64,000 nt of DNA. It comes from Brucella anthropi ATCC 49188. GTDB lineage: Bacteria; Pseudomonadota; Alphaproteobacteria; Rhizobiales; Rhizobiaceae. Positions 41,996-50,493 of the stretch are shown piece by piece. A program made the position numbers and the translations under genes. The DNA is taken from assembly GCF_000017405.1 (NCBI RefSeq), contig NC_009668.1, positions 1,452,001 through 1,516,000 of the forward strand, written 5' to 3'. The notes below the pieces were generated by a model. The model was not told the origin of the DNA and searched no databases. It saw nothing but the letters and a program-made list of their open reading frames with translations. How positions within the stretch are numbered: the stretch's first letter is position 1; the number at the start of each line of letters is the position of its first letter.

Positions 41996-42030
41996 TTGAC
42001 ATTTGTCGATCATTTATCGAATATTGTCAA
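41996..42030. promoter_or_regulatory. TGACA/TGTCA operator region for the rightward sugar operon
   Basis: TTGACATTTGTCGA (41996-42009) contains the dyad GACA-TT-TGTC, and TTGTCAA (42024-42030) forms a second, inverted half, so TTGAC and GTCAA bracket a 35-base region. It ends 28 bases before the ribosome site of the ATPase gene. Confidence 0.55.
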
Positions 42031-42070
42031 AATGGCGACGGCGCTAACTGTTGCCAACGGAGGAACTGCA

Positions 42071-43549
42071 TTGGAATTTCTGCTGGAAGTAGAAGGACTC
42101 AAGAAGTCCTTTGGTGGCGTTGCCGCCTTACGGGATGGACGGCTGAAGTTGCGAGCTGGTTCAGTTCACGCACTGTGCGGCGGAAACGGTGCAGGCAAAT
42201 CCACTTTCCTGAAGATATTGATGGGGATTTATACCCGCGACGACGGTCACATCCGGCGACGTGGAAAAGACGTTGTTTATTCCAGTCCCGCTGAAGCGCT
42301 TCAGGCCGGAATCGCCATTATCGAGCAGGAATTAAGTCCGGTTCCGCATATGACTGTCGCTGAGAATATCTATCTCGGTCGCGAGCCGCTCCGTCGCTTC
42401 GGCGGAATCGACTTCAAGACGATGAACCGAAATGCTCAGAAACTTCTAGATCAGCTCGAATTCAAGATCCGTGCCAACCAGTTCATGATGAACCTGTCTG
42501 TTGCCCAGGTTCAACTCGTCGAGATCGCCAAGGCGCTCAGCCACGATGCGGAAGTCATTTTTATGGACGAGCCGACTTCGGCCATCGGCGAAAAAGAAGC
42601 GCAACATCTCTTTGCCGCGATAGAGCGCCTGAAAGCGAGCGGAAAAGGTATCGTCTATGTCTCGCATCGCCTGTCGGAAATTTTCCAGATCGCCGATACC
42701 TATACTGTGTTTCGCGACGGCAGCTATATAGATAGCGGCAATCTCGATGGCATTACCCGTGCCGAATTGATCCGGATGATCGTCGGACGGGAGCTGGGCG
42801 ACGAATATATCAAGACCAATACACCAACTGAAATACCAGGCATTGAGGTCTCCGGCCTTAGCGCGCCCGGCAAGATAACCGACATCTCCTTTACAGCACA
42901 TAAGGGCGAGATTTTCGGCATTTACGGATTGATGGGGTCTGGCCGATCAGAAATATTCAACTGTCTTTTCGGGCTGGATGAAGCCTCCCAGGGTGTAATC
43001 AGACTTGAGAGTAAACCCGTCACCATCCGGCGCCCCTCCGATGCCATGGCTTTGGGACTGGCCTTTGTGACAGAAGATCGCAAGCTGACCGGCCTTAACC
43101 TTGATGACAGCGTTCGCAACAATATCTGCCTTGCCAGTCTTCCCGAGATGAGCCCGCATTTTGCAATGAACCAGCGTGAGGAAACATCCGCCAGCAGAGA
43201 CATGATCGAACGGTTCAGGATCAAGGTCGCGCGCGATACGATGCCCGTTTCCGGCCTTTCGGGAGGCAATCAGCAGAAGGTCGTTCTGGGAAAATGGTTC
43301 CTGAGAAAACCACGCGTTCTGCTGCTTGATGAACCCACACGCGGCGTCGATGTCGGCGCGAAACAGGAAATTTATCGCATCATCTGTGAATTTGCCGCTG
43401 AAGGCGGGACCGTCATCATGGTCTCTTCCGAGATTGATGAAGTTCTTGGCATGTCCGATCGCATCATGGTCATGCGCAGCGGACAGTCGGCAGGCATTTT
43501 TCGCAGGGAGGAAACGGACGCGCAGTCGCTGGTGCATCTTTCGACATGA
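42071..43549 (+). CDS. Second sugar ABC importer ATPase (RbsA-like, duplicated)
   Basis: The start is set at TTG 42071 because GGAGGA ends 6 bases before it and MEFLLEVEGLKKSFGG is the normal family N-terminus; the ATG at 42032 has no ribosome site and would overlap the operator. The 492-residue protein has two ATP-binding domains: Walker A GGNGAGKST, EVIFMDEPTSAIGEKEA, then LMGSGRSEIFNCLFG, signature LSGGNQQKVVLGKWF and VLLLDEPTRGVDVGAKQEIY. It energises the permease at 43595 with the binding protein at 44667. This second system has only one permease gene, unlike the leftward importer. Confidence 0.92.
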   Translation: MEFLLEVEGLKKSFGGVAALRDGRLKLRAGSVHALCGGNGAGKSTFLKILMGIYTRDDGHIRRRGKDVVYSSPAEALQAGIAIIEQELSPVPHMTVAENIYLGREPLRRFGGIDFKTMNRNAQKLLDQLEFKIRANQFMMNLSVAQVQLVEIAKALSHDAEVIFMDEPTSAIGEKEAQHLFAAIERLKASGKGIVYVSHRLSEIFQIADTYTVFRDGSYIDSGNLDGITRAELIRMIVGRELGDEYIKTNTPTEIPGIEVSGLSAPGKITDISFTAHKGEIFGIYGLMGSGRSEIFNCLFGLDEASQGVIRLESKPVTIRRPSDAMALGLAFVTEDRKLTGLNLDDSVRNNICLASLPEMSPHFAMNQREETSASRDMIERFRIKVARDTMPVSGLSGGNQQKVVLGKWFLRKPRVLLLDEPTRGVDVGAKQEIYRIICEFAAEGGTVIMVSSEIDEVLGMSDRIMVMRSGQSAGIFRREETDAQSLVHLST

Positions 43550-43594
43550 AAGCCGCCCCAAAAGCACCGTGTTTCGTTCTAGAGAGGTAGAACA

Positions 43595-44599
43595 GTGTCC
43601 ACCACAGAAAACAATTCATCGACGAGCTGGTTTGGCTCCGAACGTCGCAGACTGGTCATCCAGGAATATGGCATATTCATCGCCTTTCTGCTCCTGGTTA
43701 CGATCCTCTCATTCTCCAACCAGTATTTCCTGACAGCAGGCAATATCTCCAACGTCCTGCTACAGACCTCGATCAACGGCATTCTCGCCATTGGCATGAC
43801 CTTCGTCATTCTGACGCGTGGCATTGACCTCTCCGTTGGCTCGGTGGTGGCATTGGCCGGTATTGTCAGCGCCAGCTTTGCAACCACGTCGGCGACTGCG
43901 GGTGTTGCAGGCGCTCCCTATTCGCCATTTATAGCCATTCCCGTTGGTCTCTTGGTGGGCGTTGGCTGCGGCGCGCTCGTCGGCACGATTGTCTCGCGCT
44001 TCGCGGTTCCAGCCTTTGTCGCGACATTGGGCATGCTTTCCGCTGCGCGCGGCCTGACGCTCATCTATGGCGGTGGCAAGCCGGTGCCTGCTCTCATCCC
44101 GGATTTCCGCTGGATCGGAACCGGAAACATACTGGGTATTCCGGTTCCGGTTATTTTGCTCGCCGTCGTCTTTCTGGCATCGTGGTGGATCCTCAACCGT
44201 TCACGGTTCGGGCGCTATATCTATGCTGTCGGCGGCAATCCCCATGCTGCCAATACATCGGGCATCAATATTTCCCGGGTGCGTTTTTCGGTCTACGTCA
44301 TCTCCGGCGGCCTTGCAGGTCTTGCAGGCATGATCCTGTCAGCTCGCACCGGCTCCGCCCTCCCGCAGGCCGGTATCAGCTATGAACTCGACGCCATCGC
44401 GGCGGTCGTCATTGGCGGCACCAGCTTGTCCGGCGGCGTCGGCCGCATCACCGGAACGCTCATCGGCGCACTCATCATTGGTGTCATGAACAATGGCCTC
44501 GATCTGATGGGCATCCAGTCCTACTACCAGCAGGTTCTGAAAGGCGCCTTGATCGTCGGCGCAGTCATGCTTGACCAGAAGCGCAACCAAAATGCGTGA
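43595..44599 (+). CDS. Second sugar ABC importer permease (RbsC-like)
   Basis: GTG start at 43595 with GAGAGG upstream; 334 residues and about 8-10 membrane helices. RbsC-family landmarks are NGILAIGMTFVILTRGIDLSVGSVVALAG near the N-terminus and YELDAIAAVVIGGTSLSGGVGRITGTLIGALIIGVMNNGLDLMG near the C-terminus. A single permease gene implies a homodimeric channel. It lies 45 bases after the ATPase gene and 67 bases before the binding-protein gene in a rightward operon that continues into the SDR and DhaK/DhaL genes. Confidence 0.93.
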   Translation: MSTTENNSSTSWFGSERRRLVIQEYGIFIAFLLLVTILSFSNQYFLTAGNISNVLLQTSINGILAIGMTFVILTRGIDLSVGSVVALAGIVSASFATTSATAGVAGAPYSPFIAIPVGLLVGVGCGALVGTIVSRFAVPAFVATLGMLSAARGLTLIYGGGKPVPALIPDFRWIGTGNILGIPVPVILLAVVFLASWWILNRSRFGRYIYAVGGNPHAANTSGINISRVRFSVYVISGGLAGLAGMILSARTGSALPQAGISYELDAIAAVVIGGTSLSGGVGRITGTLIGALIIGVMNNGLDLMGIQSYYQQVLKGALIVGAVMLDQKRNQNA

Positions 44600-44666
44600 T
44601 CTACCCTGACTTGTAACAACAAACGTGCCGCCCGAACGGGGCCAATTATCAAAGGAGGAGAATGAA

Positions 44667-45656
44667 ATGAAGAAACTTCTCATTGCGCTTGCCGCAGCAT
44701 CTGCACTGATGGTGACACCATCTCTGGCGCAGGACAAGAAACTCAAGATCGGCGCAGCACCATACGGGCTCAATGCAGAATTCATGCAGGTCTGGTCTGA
44801 AGCGCTGAAAAAACACCCTGCCGTGGAGAGCGGAGAAGTCGACCTGACCATCTTCGACGGACGTTACGACGCTCTCGTGCAACAGGAACAATTCAACACG
44901 ATGATCACGCAGAAATTCGATGCGATCATCTTCGTTCCTATTGACATCGAAGCGGGTGCTACGGCCGTTCAGGCAGCCAGTGATGCAGGCATTCCGGTTG
45001 TTGGCTCGAACACCCGCGTCAACTCCGAGCTGCTTGCCGCCTATGTCGGCTCTGACGATACGGTTTCGGGCTATATGGAAGCCAAGAACGTTCTCGACAA
45101 GATCGGCTGCAAAGGCAATGTCGTCATTCTGGAAGGCCCGATCGGGCAGTCCGCACAGATTTCCCGTCTGGAAGGTAACAAGAAGGCTCTTGCCGAATGC
45201 CCGGACGTGAAAGTTCTCGAAGACCAAACCGCAAACTGGTCTCGCGCTGAGGCCCAGACACTTATGGAGAACTGGCTGACGGCTCATCCCGGCCAGATCA
45301 ACGGCGTGATCGGTCAAAACGATGAAATGGCACTGGGTGCAATCGAAGCGATCAAAGCCGCCAATCTCAAAGTGGGCGATTTTTCCATTGCCGGTATCGA
45401 TGGCATTACCGATGCACTGCGTGCTGTCAAGGAAGGCACGATGACCTCCATCCTGCAGGACGCGAACGCTCAGGCGCAAGGCGCCCTCGACCTCGCGATC
45501 TTCCACGCCAAGAAGGGCGACTACAAACCTCAGTCCGATATCTGGGCCCAATATCCCGATATGCCTTTCAACGACGGCAAGGACAAGAACTACAATATTC
45601 CATGGACGCCGGTGACGGCTGAGAACGTCGACAAGCTCCTGGAAAGCCGCAAGTAA
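44667..45656 (+). CDS. Second periplasmic sugar-binding protein (RbsB-like)
   Basis: ATG 44667 follows AAAGGAGGAGAATGAA, one of the strongest ribosome sites in the window, as expected for an abundant binding protein. The 329-residue product has a Sec signal (MKKLLIALAAASALMVTPSLAQ) and a type I periplasmic binding fold: NTMITQKFDAIIFVPIDIEAG, SDAGIPVVGSNTRVNSE, GNVVILEGPIGQSAQISRLEG and GVIGQNDEMALGAIEAIKAA. The ligand is unknown; the genes downstream suggest a polyol or ketose. A GC-rich hairpin at 45669-45714 follows and may stabilise its mRNA. Confidence 0.92.
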   Translation: MKKLLIALAAASALMVTPSLAQDKKLKIGAAPYGLNAEFMQVWSEALKKHPAVESGEVDLTIFDGRYDALVQQEQFNTMITQKFDAIIFVPIDIEAGATAVQAASDAGIPVVGSNTRVNSELLAAYVGSDDTVSGYMEAKNVLDKIGCKGNVVILEGPIGQSAQISRLEGNKKALAECPDVKVLEDQTANWSRAEAQTLMENWLTAHPGQINGVIGQNDEMALGAIEAIKAANLKVGDFSIAGIDGITDALRAVKEGTMTSILQDANAQAQGALDLAIFHAKKGDYKPQSDIWAQYPDMPFNDGKDKNYNIPWTPVTAENVDKLLESRK

Positions 45657-45668
45657 AATTGTCTGGGC

Positions 45669-45714
45669 GGCCCGGCACACCCTCTCATGAAAAGTGTCAT
45701 GAACGCGCCGGGCC
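45669..45714 (+). other. Intercistronic hairpin after the binding-protein gene
   Basis: GGCCCGGC (45669-45676) pairs with GCCGGGCC (45707-45714). The loop contains TCATGA twice (45685-45690 and 45697-45702), which can form an inner stem. There is no T-run, so this is more likely an mRNA-stabilising or attenuating element between highly expressed binding protein and the SDR gene than a full terminator. Confidence 0.55.
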
Positions 45715-45747
45715 ATCAGGCTCACAATCCAGAACTCCGAGGCAAAA

Positions 45748-46521
45748 ATGTCCGATCAAGCTCCCCAAATTGACCTGAACTTTCCGCTCACCGGAAAAGT
45801 TGCCATCGTGACCGGAGGCGCTTCCGGCATTGGTGCTGCAATTTCCAAAGCTTTCATTGCCAAAGGAGCTAAAGTTGCTGTGCTGGACATTAGTGCTGAC
45901 ATAGCGAAAGCCAAAGCCGAGGAGCTTGGCGAAAACGCAAAGCCCTTCGTTTGCGATGTTTCCAACCAGCAATCGGTCAACGATGCGATCGCCAGCGTTA
46001 TCGAACAACTCGGTGTTATCGATATTGCGGTCAACAGCGCAGGCGTGGTCTATCTGGCCCCGGCGGAAGATATATCGCTCGACTATTGGGACAAGACGAT
46101 CAACATCAATCTCAAGGGAAGCTTTCTTGTCACTCAGGCCGTCGGTCGCACCATGATTGCGGCAGGCAAGGGTGGCAAGATTATCAATCTGGCTTCCCAG
46201 GCCGGAACCGTGGCCATTGAAGAGCATGTCGCCTATTGCGCGTCTAAGTTCGGCGTCATTGGCATGTCGAAGACATTTGCCGCCGAATGGGGCAAATATG
46301 GCATCTGCGTCAACACGCTTTCCCCGACCATCGTCCTCACTGAACTTGGCAAGAAAGCATGGGCTGGCGAAAAGGGTGAGGCCGCAAAGAAACGCATTCC
46401 GATTGGGCGCTTCGCATATCCGGAAGAAATCGCCGCCGCTGCAGTCTTCTTTGCCTCAGCTGGAGCAGACATGATTACGGGCGCCGATCTTCTTGTCGAT
46501 GGCGGCTATACCATTCTTTGA
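45748..46521 (+). CDS. Short-chain dehydrogenase, polyol (GolD/galactitol dehydrogenase)-like
   Basis: 257 residues with the classical SDR set: cofactor motif TGGASGIG (24-31), VLDIS with Asp (NAD preference), NSAG, the catalytic Ser in INLASQAG, and YCASK (Tyr-x3-Lys). The end DLLVDGGYTIL is typical. The overall wording recalls GolD of Listeria and galactitol/threitol dehydrogenases, which oxidise polyols to ketoses (from memory). The gene lies directly before DhaK and DhaL genes, so the ketose product would be phosphorylated by a DHA-kinase-type enzyme. The substrate is inferred, not shown. Confidence 0.88.
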   Translation: MSDQAPQIDLNFPLTGKVAIVTGGASGIGAAISKAFIAKGAKVAVLDISADIAKAKAEELGENAKPFVCDVSNQQSVNDAIASVIEQLGVIDIAVNSAGVVYLAPAEDISLDYWDKTININLKGSFLVTQAVGRTMIAAGKGGKIINLASQAGTVAIEEHVAYCASKFGVIGMSKTFAAEWGKYGICVNTLSPTIVLTELGKKAWAGEKGEAAKKRIPIGRFAYPEEIAAAAVFFASAGADMITGADLLVDGGYTIL

Positions 46522-46553
46522 GCCCGGCGCTCATTCACCTTATAGGAGATACC

Positions 46554-47546
46554 ATGCAGCGCTTCATCAACAATCCGGACGAAGTCGTTGAGGATACTGT
46601 AAAGGGCTTTGTCAAAGCTCATTCCGACATCGTTCGACTTGCAGAAAACCCGCGTGTCATTGTCGCCAGAAACGCCCCTATCGCTGGCAAAGTCGGTGTC
46701 GTCACCGGCGGCGGTTCCGGTCACGAACCGGCATTCATCGGTTATACCGGCAAGAACATGCTGGACGCTGTAGCGGTCGGTGAACTGTTTTCCTCCCCCA
46801 CTGCCAAGAGCTTCCATGACGCAATCCGCGAAGCTAATGGCGGCAAAGGTGTTGTCGTACTTTACGGTAATTATGCCGGTGACAACATGAACGTGAAGAT
46901 GGCCACGAAACTTGCCGCCAAAGACGGTATAGAAGTTGCCACTGTTGTCGCTAACGACGATGTCTGCTCAGCCCCGGTCGATGAACGTGAAAAACGTCGC
47001 GGCGTCGCTGGCGAGATATTCATGTGGAAGGTTGGCGGTGCAAAAGCGGCAACCGGAGCCACGCTCGAAGAGGTTCGCGCAACAGCTCAGAAGGCCATCG
47101 ACAACTGCCGCTCAATCGGTGTTGGTCTCGGCCCATGCACATTGCCCGCAGTCGGACATCCGAATTTCGAGATTGCGCCGGGTACAATGGAAGTCGGTAT
47201 TGGTCATCATGGCGAACCGGGCGTGCGGGTTGAGCCGCTTAAGTCTGCTGCCGAGGTAGCAAAAGACATGTGCCAGATCGTGCTTGACGATCATGCACTG
47301 GCAGAAGGTACCGAAGTCGCCGTTCTCATTTCAGGTCTCGGTGCAACACCGCTCAACGAACTTTATATTCTGAATGATACGATTGAGTCGGAAATTACCA
47401 AACGCGGCCTGAAAATCCATCGCACCTATATCGGCAACTACTTCACGTCACTTGAAATGGTAGGAGCAACGCTGACAGTCATGGCGCTGGACAGCGAGCT
47501 GAAGGAATTGCTCGATGTCGAAGTGCAGTGCACCATCATTCTGTAA
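46554..47546 (+). CDS. dhaK: Dihydroxyacetone-kinase-type subunit DhaK
   Basis: ATG 46554 after ATAGGAGATACC gives 330 residues. DhaK landmarks are GGGSGHEP (52-59), the active His region GIGHHGEPGVRVE with the substrate-anchoring His219, and the ending ALDSELKELLDVEVQC. DhaK binds dihydroxyacetone or related ketoses covalently as a hemiaminal at this His; the phosphate comes from DhaL. DhaL follows 11 bases downstream. There is no PTS-type DhaM gene, so the pair probably uses ATP bound by DhaL. Other known DhaK relatives act on erythrulose, so the substrate may be a tetrulose. Confidence 0.92.
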   Translation: MQRFINNPDEVVEDTVKGFVKAHSDIVRLAENPRVIVARNAPIAGKVGVVTGGGSGHEPAFIGYTGKNMLDAVAVGELFSSPTAKSFHDAIREANGGKGVVVLYGNYAGDNMNVKMATKLAAKDGIEVATVVANDDVCSAPVDEREKRRGVAGEIFMWKVGGAKAATGATLEEVRATAQKAIDNCRSIGVGLGPCTLPAVGHPNFEIAPGTMEVGIGHHGEPGVRVEPLKSAAEVAKDMCQIVLDDHALAEGTEVAVLISGLGATPLNELYILNDTIESEITKRGLKIHRTYIGNYFTSLEMVGATLTVMALDSELKELLDVEVQCTIIL

Positions 47547-47557
47547 GGAAGAGACCT

Positions 47558-48199
47558 GTGCAAACACTTAATAACGCAACAGCCGGAGACATTGTACTCG
47601 CAATGGCCGACCGGATTGTCGAAAATCGCGCCTATCTCAGTGAAATTGATGGGAAAATCGGCGACGGGGATCACGGCGTCAACATGGCCAAGGGCTTCAA
47701 CATGGCTGCTGAACGCCTGAAGGGAAAGAATGAAGCGCTGGCTGCTTCCCTCGATACGCTCGGCACGGTGCTCATGACCGAGATCGGCGGTTCGATGGGG
47801 CCACTTTATGGTGTTATGTTCACCGAATTTGCAGAAAAAATCGATGGGATCGACAATATCGATGCCGCTGCTTTCAGCCGTATGCTTCATGCCGGACTGG
47901 AGGGCATTCAGTCCATCGGTTCTGCCAAGGTTGGTGACAAAACCTTGCTGGATACGCTTGTGCCAGCGGTCGAAGCCTTCGATGAAGCCACTGCTACCGG
48001 AAAAACCTTTGCCGAGGCACTCGAAGCTCTGGTTGCTGCCGCTGAGAAAGGCCGCGACTCCACAATTGATCTGGTGGCGAAAATCGGTCGCGCCAGCCGT
48101 CTTGGCGAGCGATCACTGGGCGTACTGGATGCCGGAGCGACCTCATGTGCGATCATCCTTAAAGAGCTTTCCAATGGTGCGCGGGAACGATTGCAGTAA
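47558..48199 (+). CDS. dhaL: Dihydroxyacetone-kinase-type subunit DhaL
   Basis: GTG start at 47558 with AAGGAAGAG upstream; 213 residues. The nucleotide-binding motifs are DGKIGDGDHGVNMAKGF (three metal-coordinating Asp) and GGSMGPLYG, followed by TLLDTLVPAVEAF and GRASRLGERSLGVLDAGA. DhaL holds the ATP or ADP and passes phosphate to the ketose on DhaK. It is the partner of the DhaK gene just upstream. A 98-base gap separates it from the SorC-DhaK fusion gene, whose expression may continue from the same operon. Confidence 0.92.
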   Translation: MQTLNNATAGDIVLAMADRIVENRAYLSEIDGKIGDGDHGVNMAKGFNMAAERLKGKNEALAASLDTLGTVLMTEIGGSMGPLYGVMFTEFAEKIDGIDNIDAAAFSRMLHAGLEGIQSIGSAKVGDKTLLDTLVPAVEAFDEATATGKTFAEALEALVAAAEKGRDSTIDLVAKIGRASRLGERSLGVLDAGATSCAIILKELSNGARERLQ

Positions 48200-48357
48200 T
48201 ACGAGCATCTGCATTCAAATAGATTTGGCGCACTGTCGCGAAACCGGGCCGATCCGTTCTCCGACAGACTGAATCCGGTAGGAAACAAACAAAAACATTG
48301 TATTGCAGGGCAAGCCGGCAGATAGAAGGAAAAACCACGGGAATTAGTGCAAACAAG

Positions 48358-50442
48358 ATGGCGTCAAACGGAAAAACAACCGCAAGCAAAATCGGACAGC
48401 TGGTCCCGACTGATGGCATTCCACTGCGATATGGCGACGATCCTTACGTCTGGGCTTGCTGGCTTTACTATGAAGATGGACGCACGCAAGGCGAAATCGC
48501 CGAAATCATGGGAATTTCGCGAGCCACGGTGAACAGCTATTTGGCAGATGCACGTAGCCGTGGCATCGTCAATATCTCGATCGAACCCGCACGCCTCAGT
48601 TCTCTTGCAATCGCGCAGGAACTCAAGCGTCATTTCGGTTTGAATGACTGTCTGGTGGTGCCCAATGACGACGGTGCACAGACTCTTATTGACCGGCTCG
48701 GGACAGCCGCAGCGCAGGCCATCGCCAAGCTTCTGAAATCGGGAGACACACTTGCTGTAGCCTGGGGACGAACAGTTCTCGCGATCGCCGAAAATACTCG
48801 CATATCCAACCTGCAGGACGTAACCGTCGTACAGGCGACAGGCGGAACGCGCGCCAGTTTTGCTTACACCCCCGAACTATGCGCGGCCGCCATGGCCCGG
48901 GCGACAAATGCACACCTCGTCAACATCACCGCGCCTGCCATCGTATCCAGTCCCGATGTAAAAGCGGCGATTATCGGAGAACCGATTATTGCGGAGCAAT
49001 TTCAGGCGCTCAATCATGCGAACAAGGCACTGTTCGGCATTTCTTCGCTACGACCAAATTCGACAATTCACACCAGCGGCTTTTTTGAGAGCGTCTCTAT
49101 ACAGGATTATCTCACCAAGAATGCCGTCGGCGTCGTGGCTGGACGCTTCATCGATTCTTATGGGCAGCCCGTGTCCGGACCACTTGACGACAGGACCATC
49201 GGTATCACGCTCGACATGCTGCAAAACATCGACACGCGTATCGCCGTTGCGGGTGGCTTCGACAAGGTACCGGCAATTCTTGCAGCGTTGCGAGGCGGCT
49301 ATGTCAATATTCTGATTACTGATGCTGCGACAGGGCGCGGCATTCTCAATGCGGACGGCGTGACAGAAATCGACAGCAAGCTTTCCCAGAAGCTGCGTGC
49401 AGAACCAACAGTCAATGTGTCCAGCCATTATCGTACGCATATCAAGAAATTTCTGAACAGCCCAGACGATGTCGTCGAGGAGATGCTTGACGGTGTTATC
49501 AAAGCGCACCGATCCTATCTTGCTCCGATCAAGGAATCGAAACGTGCACTCGTCGCACGTCAGGGTCCGCGCCAGGGAAAAGTTGGCCTGGTGATTGGCG
49601 GTGGGTCGGGACATGAACCCTGCTTTCTGGGTTATGTCGGCAAAGGTCTTGCCGATGCTGTAGCTATCGGCAATGTCTTTTCTTCCCCTCCGCCGGCCCC
49701 AATCCTTGAATGTGCCAAGGCGGCCTCCGGCGGAGAAGGCGTACTCTTCGTGTACGGTAATTATGTCGGAGACGTCATGAACTTCGAGATGGCTGCCGAA
49801 ATGGCGCAAGAAGTTGCTATTCCGACGCGCACCGTTCTGACGACAGACGACATATCCTCTTCCCCCATAGAGGATCGCGATGGCCGTCGCGGTGTCGCGG
49901 GTAACTTCTTCATTTTCAAGGTGGCAGGTGCAGCCTGTGATCGGGGCATGTCGCTTGAGGCGTGCGAGGCGGTAACACGCAAGGCCAATCGGCGTACCTA
50001 TACGATGGGTGTCGCGTTGGAGCCCTGCTCTTTGCCTCAGACGCGACGCCACAATTTTGAAATCGGTGCCGAGGAAATGGAAATCGGCATGGGTATTCAT
50101 GGCGAACGGGGCGTTATCCGCGAAAAAATGATGCCAGCCGACGCTATTGTTGATCACATCATGGATCGGATTTTCAGTGAGATGAATGCGTCACCCGGAG
50201 ACAGGGTGGCAGTGCTCGTAAATTCGTTCGGTTCAACGCCACTCATGGAACTGTACATCCTGTTCAGACGTGTCGAACAACGCTTAAGTGCTAAACAAAT
50301 AACAATCGAAGCCAACTGGATCGGCCATTACTGTACATCGTTGGACATGAATGGAGCATCCATATCCATCATGCATCTCGATCAGGAATTGTCCGGCCTC
50401 CTATCACACCCTTGCGATACGGCTTTTCTTCGGATCAACTGA
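48358..50442 (+). CDS. Fusion of SorC-type regulator and DhaK
   Basis: 694 residues from ATG 48358; a TTG 20 codons upstream is possible, and neither start has a clear ribosome site. Residues ~20-355 form a SorC regulator: HTH YYEDGRTQGEIAEIMGISRATVNSYLADARSRG, sugar-phosphate domain with GDTLAVAWGRTVLAIAEN and TIGITLDMLQNIDTRIAVAGG. Residues ~365-694 are a complete DhaK with GGGSGHEP and the active His in GMGIHGERG (Arg where Pro is usual). It thus joins a DNA-binding sugar sensor with a ketose-binding kinase subunit in one chain. Such fusions are annotated in databases but, to my knowledge, not characterised. The next gene encodes a DhaL. Confidence 0.93.
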   Translation: MASNGKTTASKIGQLVPTDGIPLRYGDDPYVWACWLYYEDGRTQGEIAEIMGISRATVNSYLADARSRGIVNISIEPARLSSLAIAQELKRHFGLNDCLVVPNDDGAQTLIDRLGTAAAQAIAKLLKSGDTLAVAWGRTVLAIAENTRISNLQDVTVVQATGGTRASFAYTPELCAAAMARATNAHLVNITAPAIVSSPDVKAAIIGEPIIAEQFQALNHANKALFGISSLRPNSTIHTSGFFESVSIQDYLTKNAVGVVAGRFIDSYGQPVSGPLDDRTIGITLDMLQNIDTRIAVAGGFDKVPAILAALRGGYVNILITDAATGRGILNADGVTEIDSKLSQKLRAEPTVNVSSHYRTHIKKFLNSPDDVVEEMLDGVIKAHRSYLAPIKESKRALVARQGPRQGKVGLVIGGGSGHEPCFLGYVGKGLADAVAIGNVFSSPPPAPILECAKAASGGEGVLFVYGNYVGDVMNFEMAAEMAQEVAIPTRTVLTTDDISSSPIEDRDGRRGVAGNFFIFKVAGAACDRGMSLEACEAVTRKANRRTYTMGVALEPCSLPQTRRHNFEIGAEEMEIGMGIHGERGVIREKMMPADAIVDHIMDRIFSEMNASPGDRVAVLVNSFGSTPLMELYILFRRVEQRLSAKQITIEANWIGHYCTSLDMNGASISIMHLDQELSGLLSHPCDTAFLRIN

Positions 50443-50493
50443 CTAATGCCGCCGCCGGCGGATCATGAATTCCAGATCATCTGGGAGGTAAAA

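Larger units (their letters stand above)
41670..42070. other. Divergent control region between two sugar ABC operons
   Basis: About 400 bases with repeated TGACA/TGTCA elements at both ends (41751-41784 and 41996-42030). The part between (41785-41990) is A/T-rich, includes a run of T near 41968-41977, and has no coding frame I can support. Confidence 0.6.
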
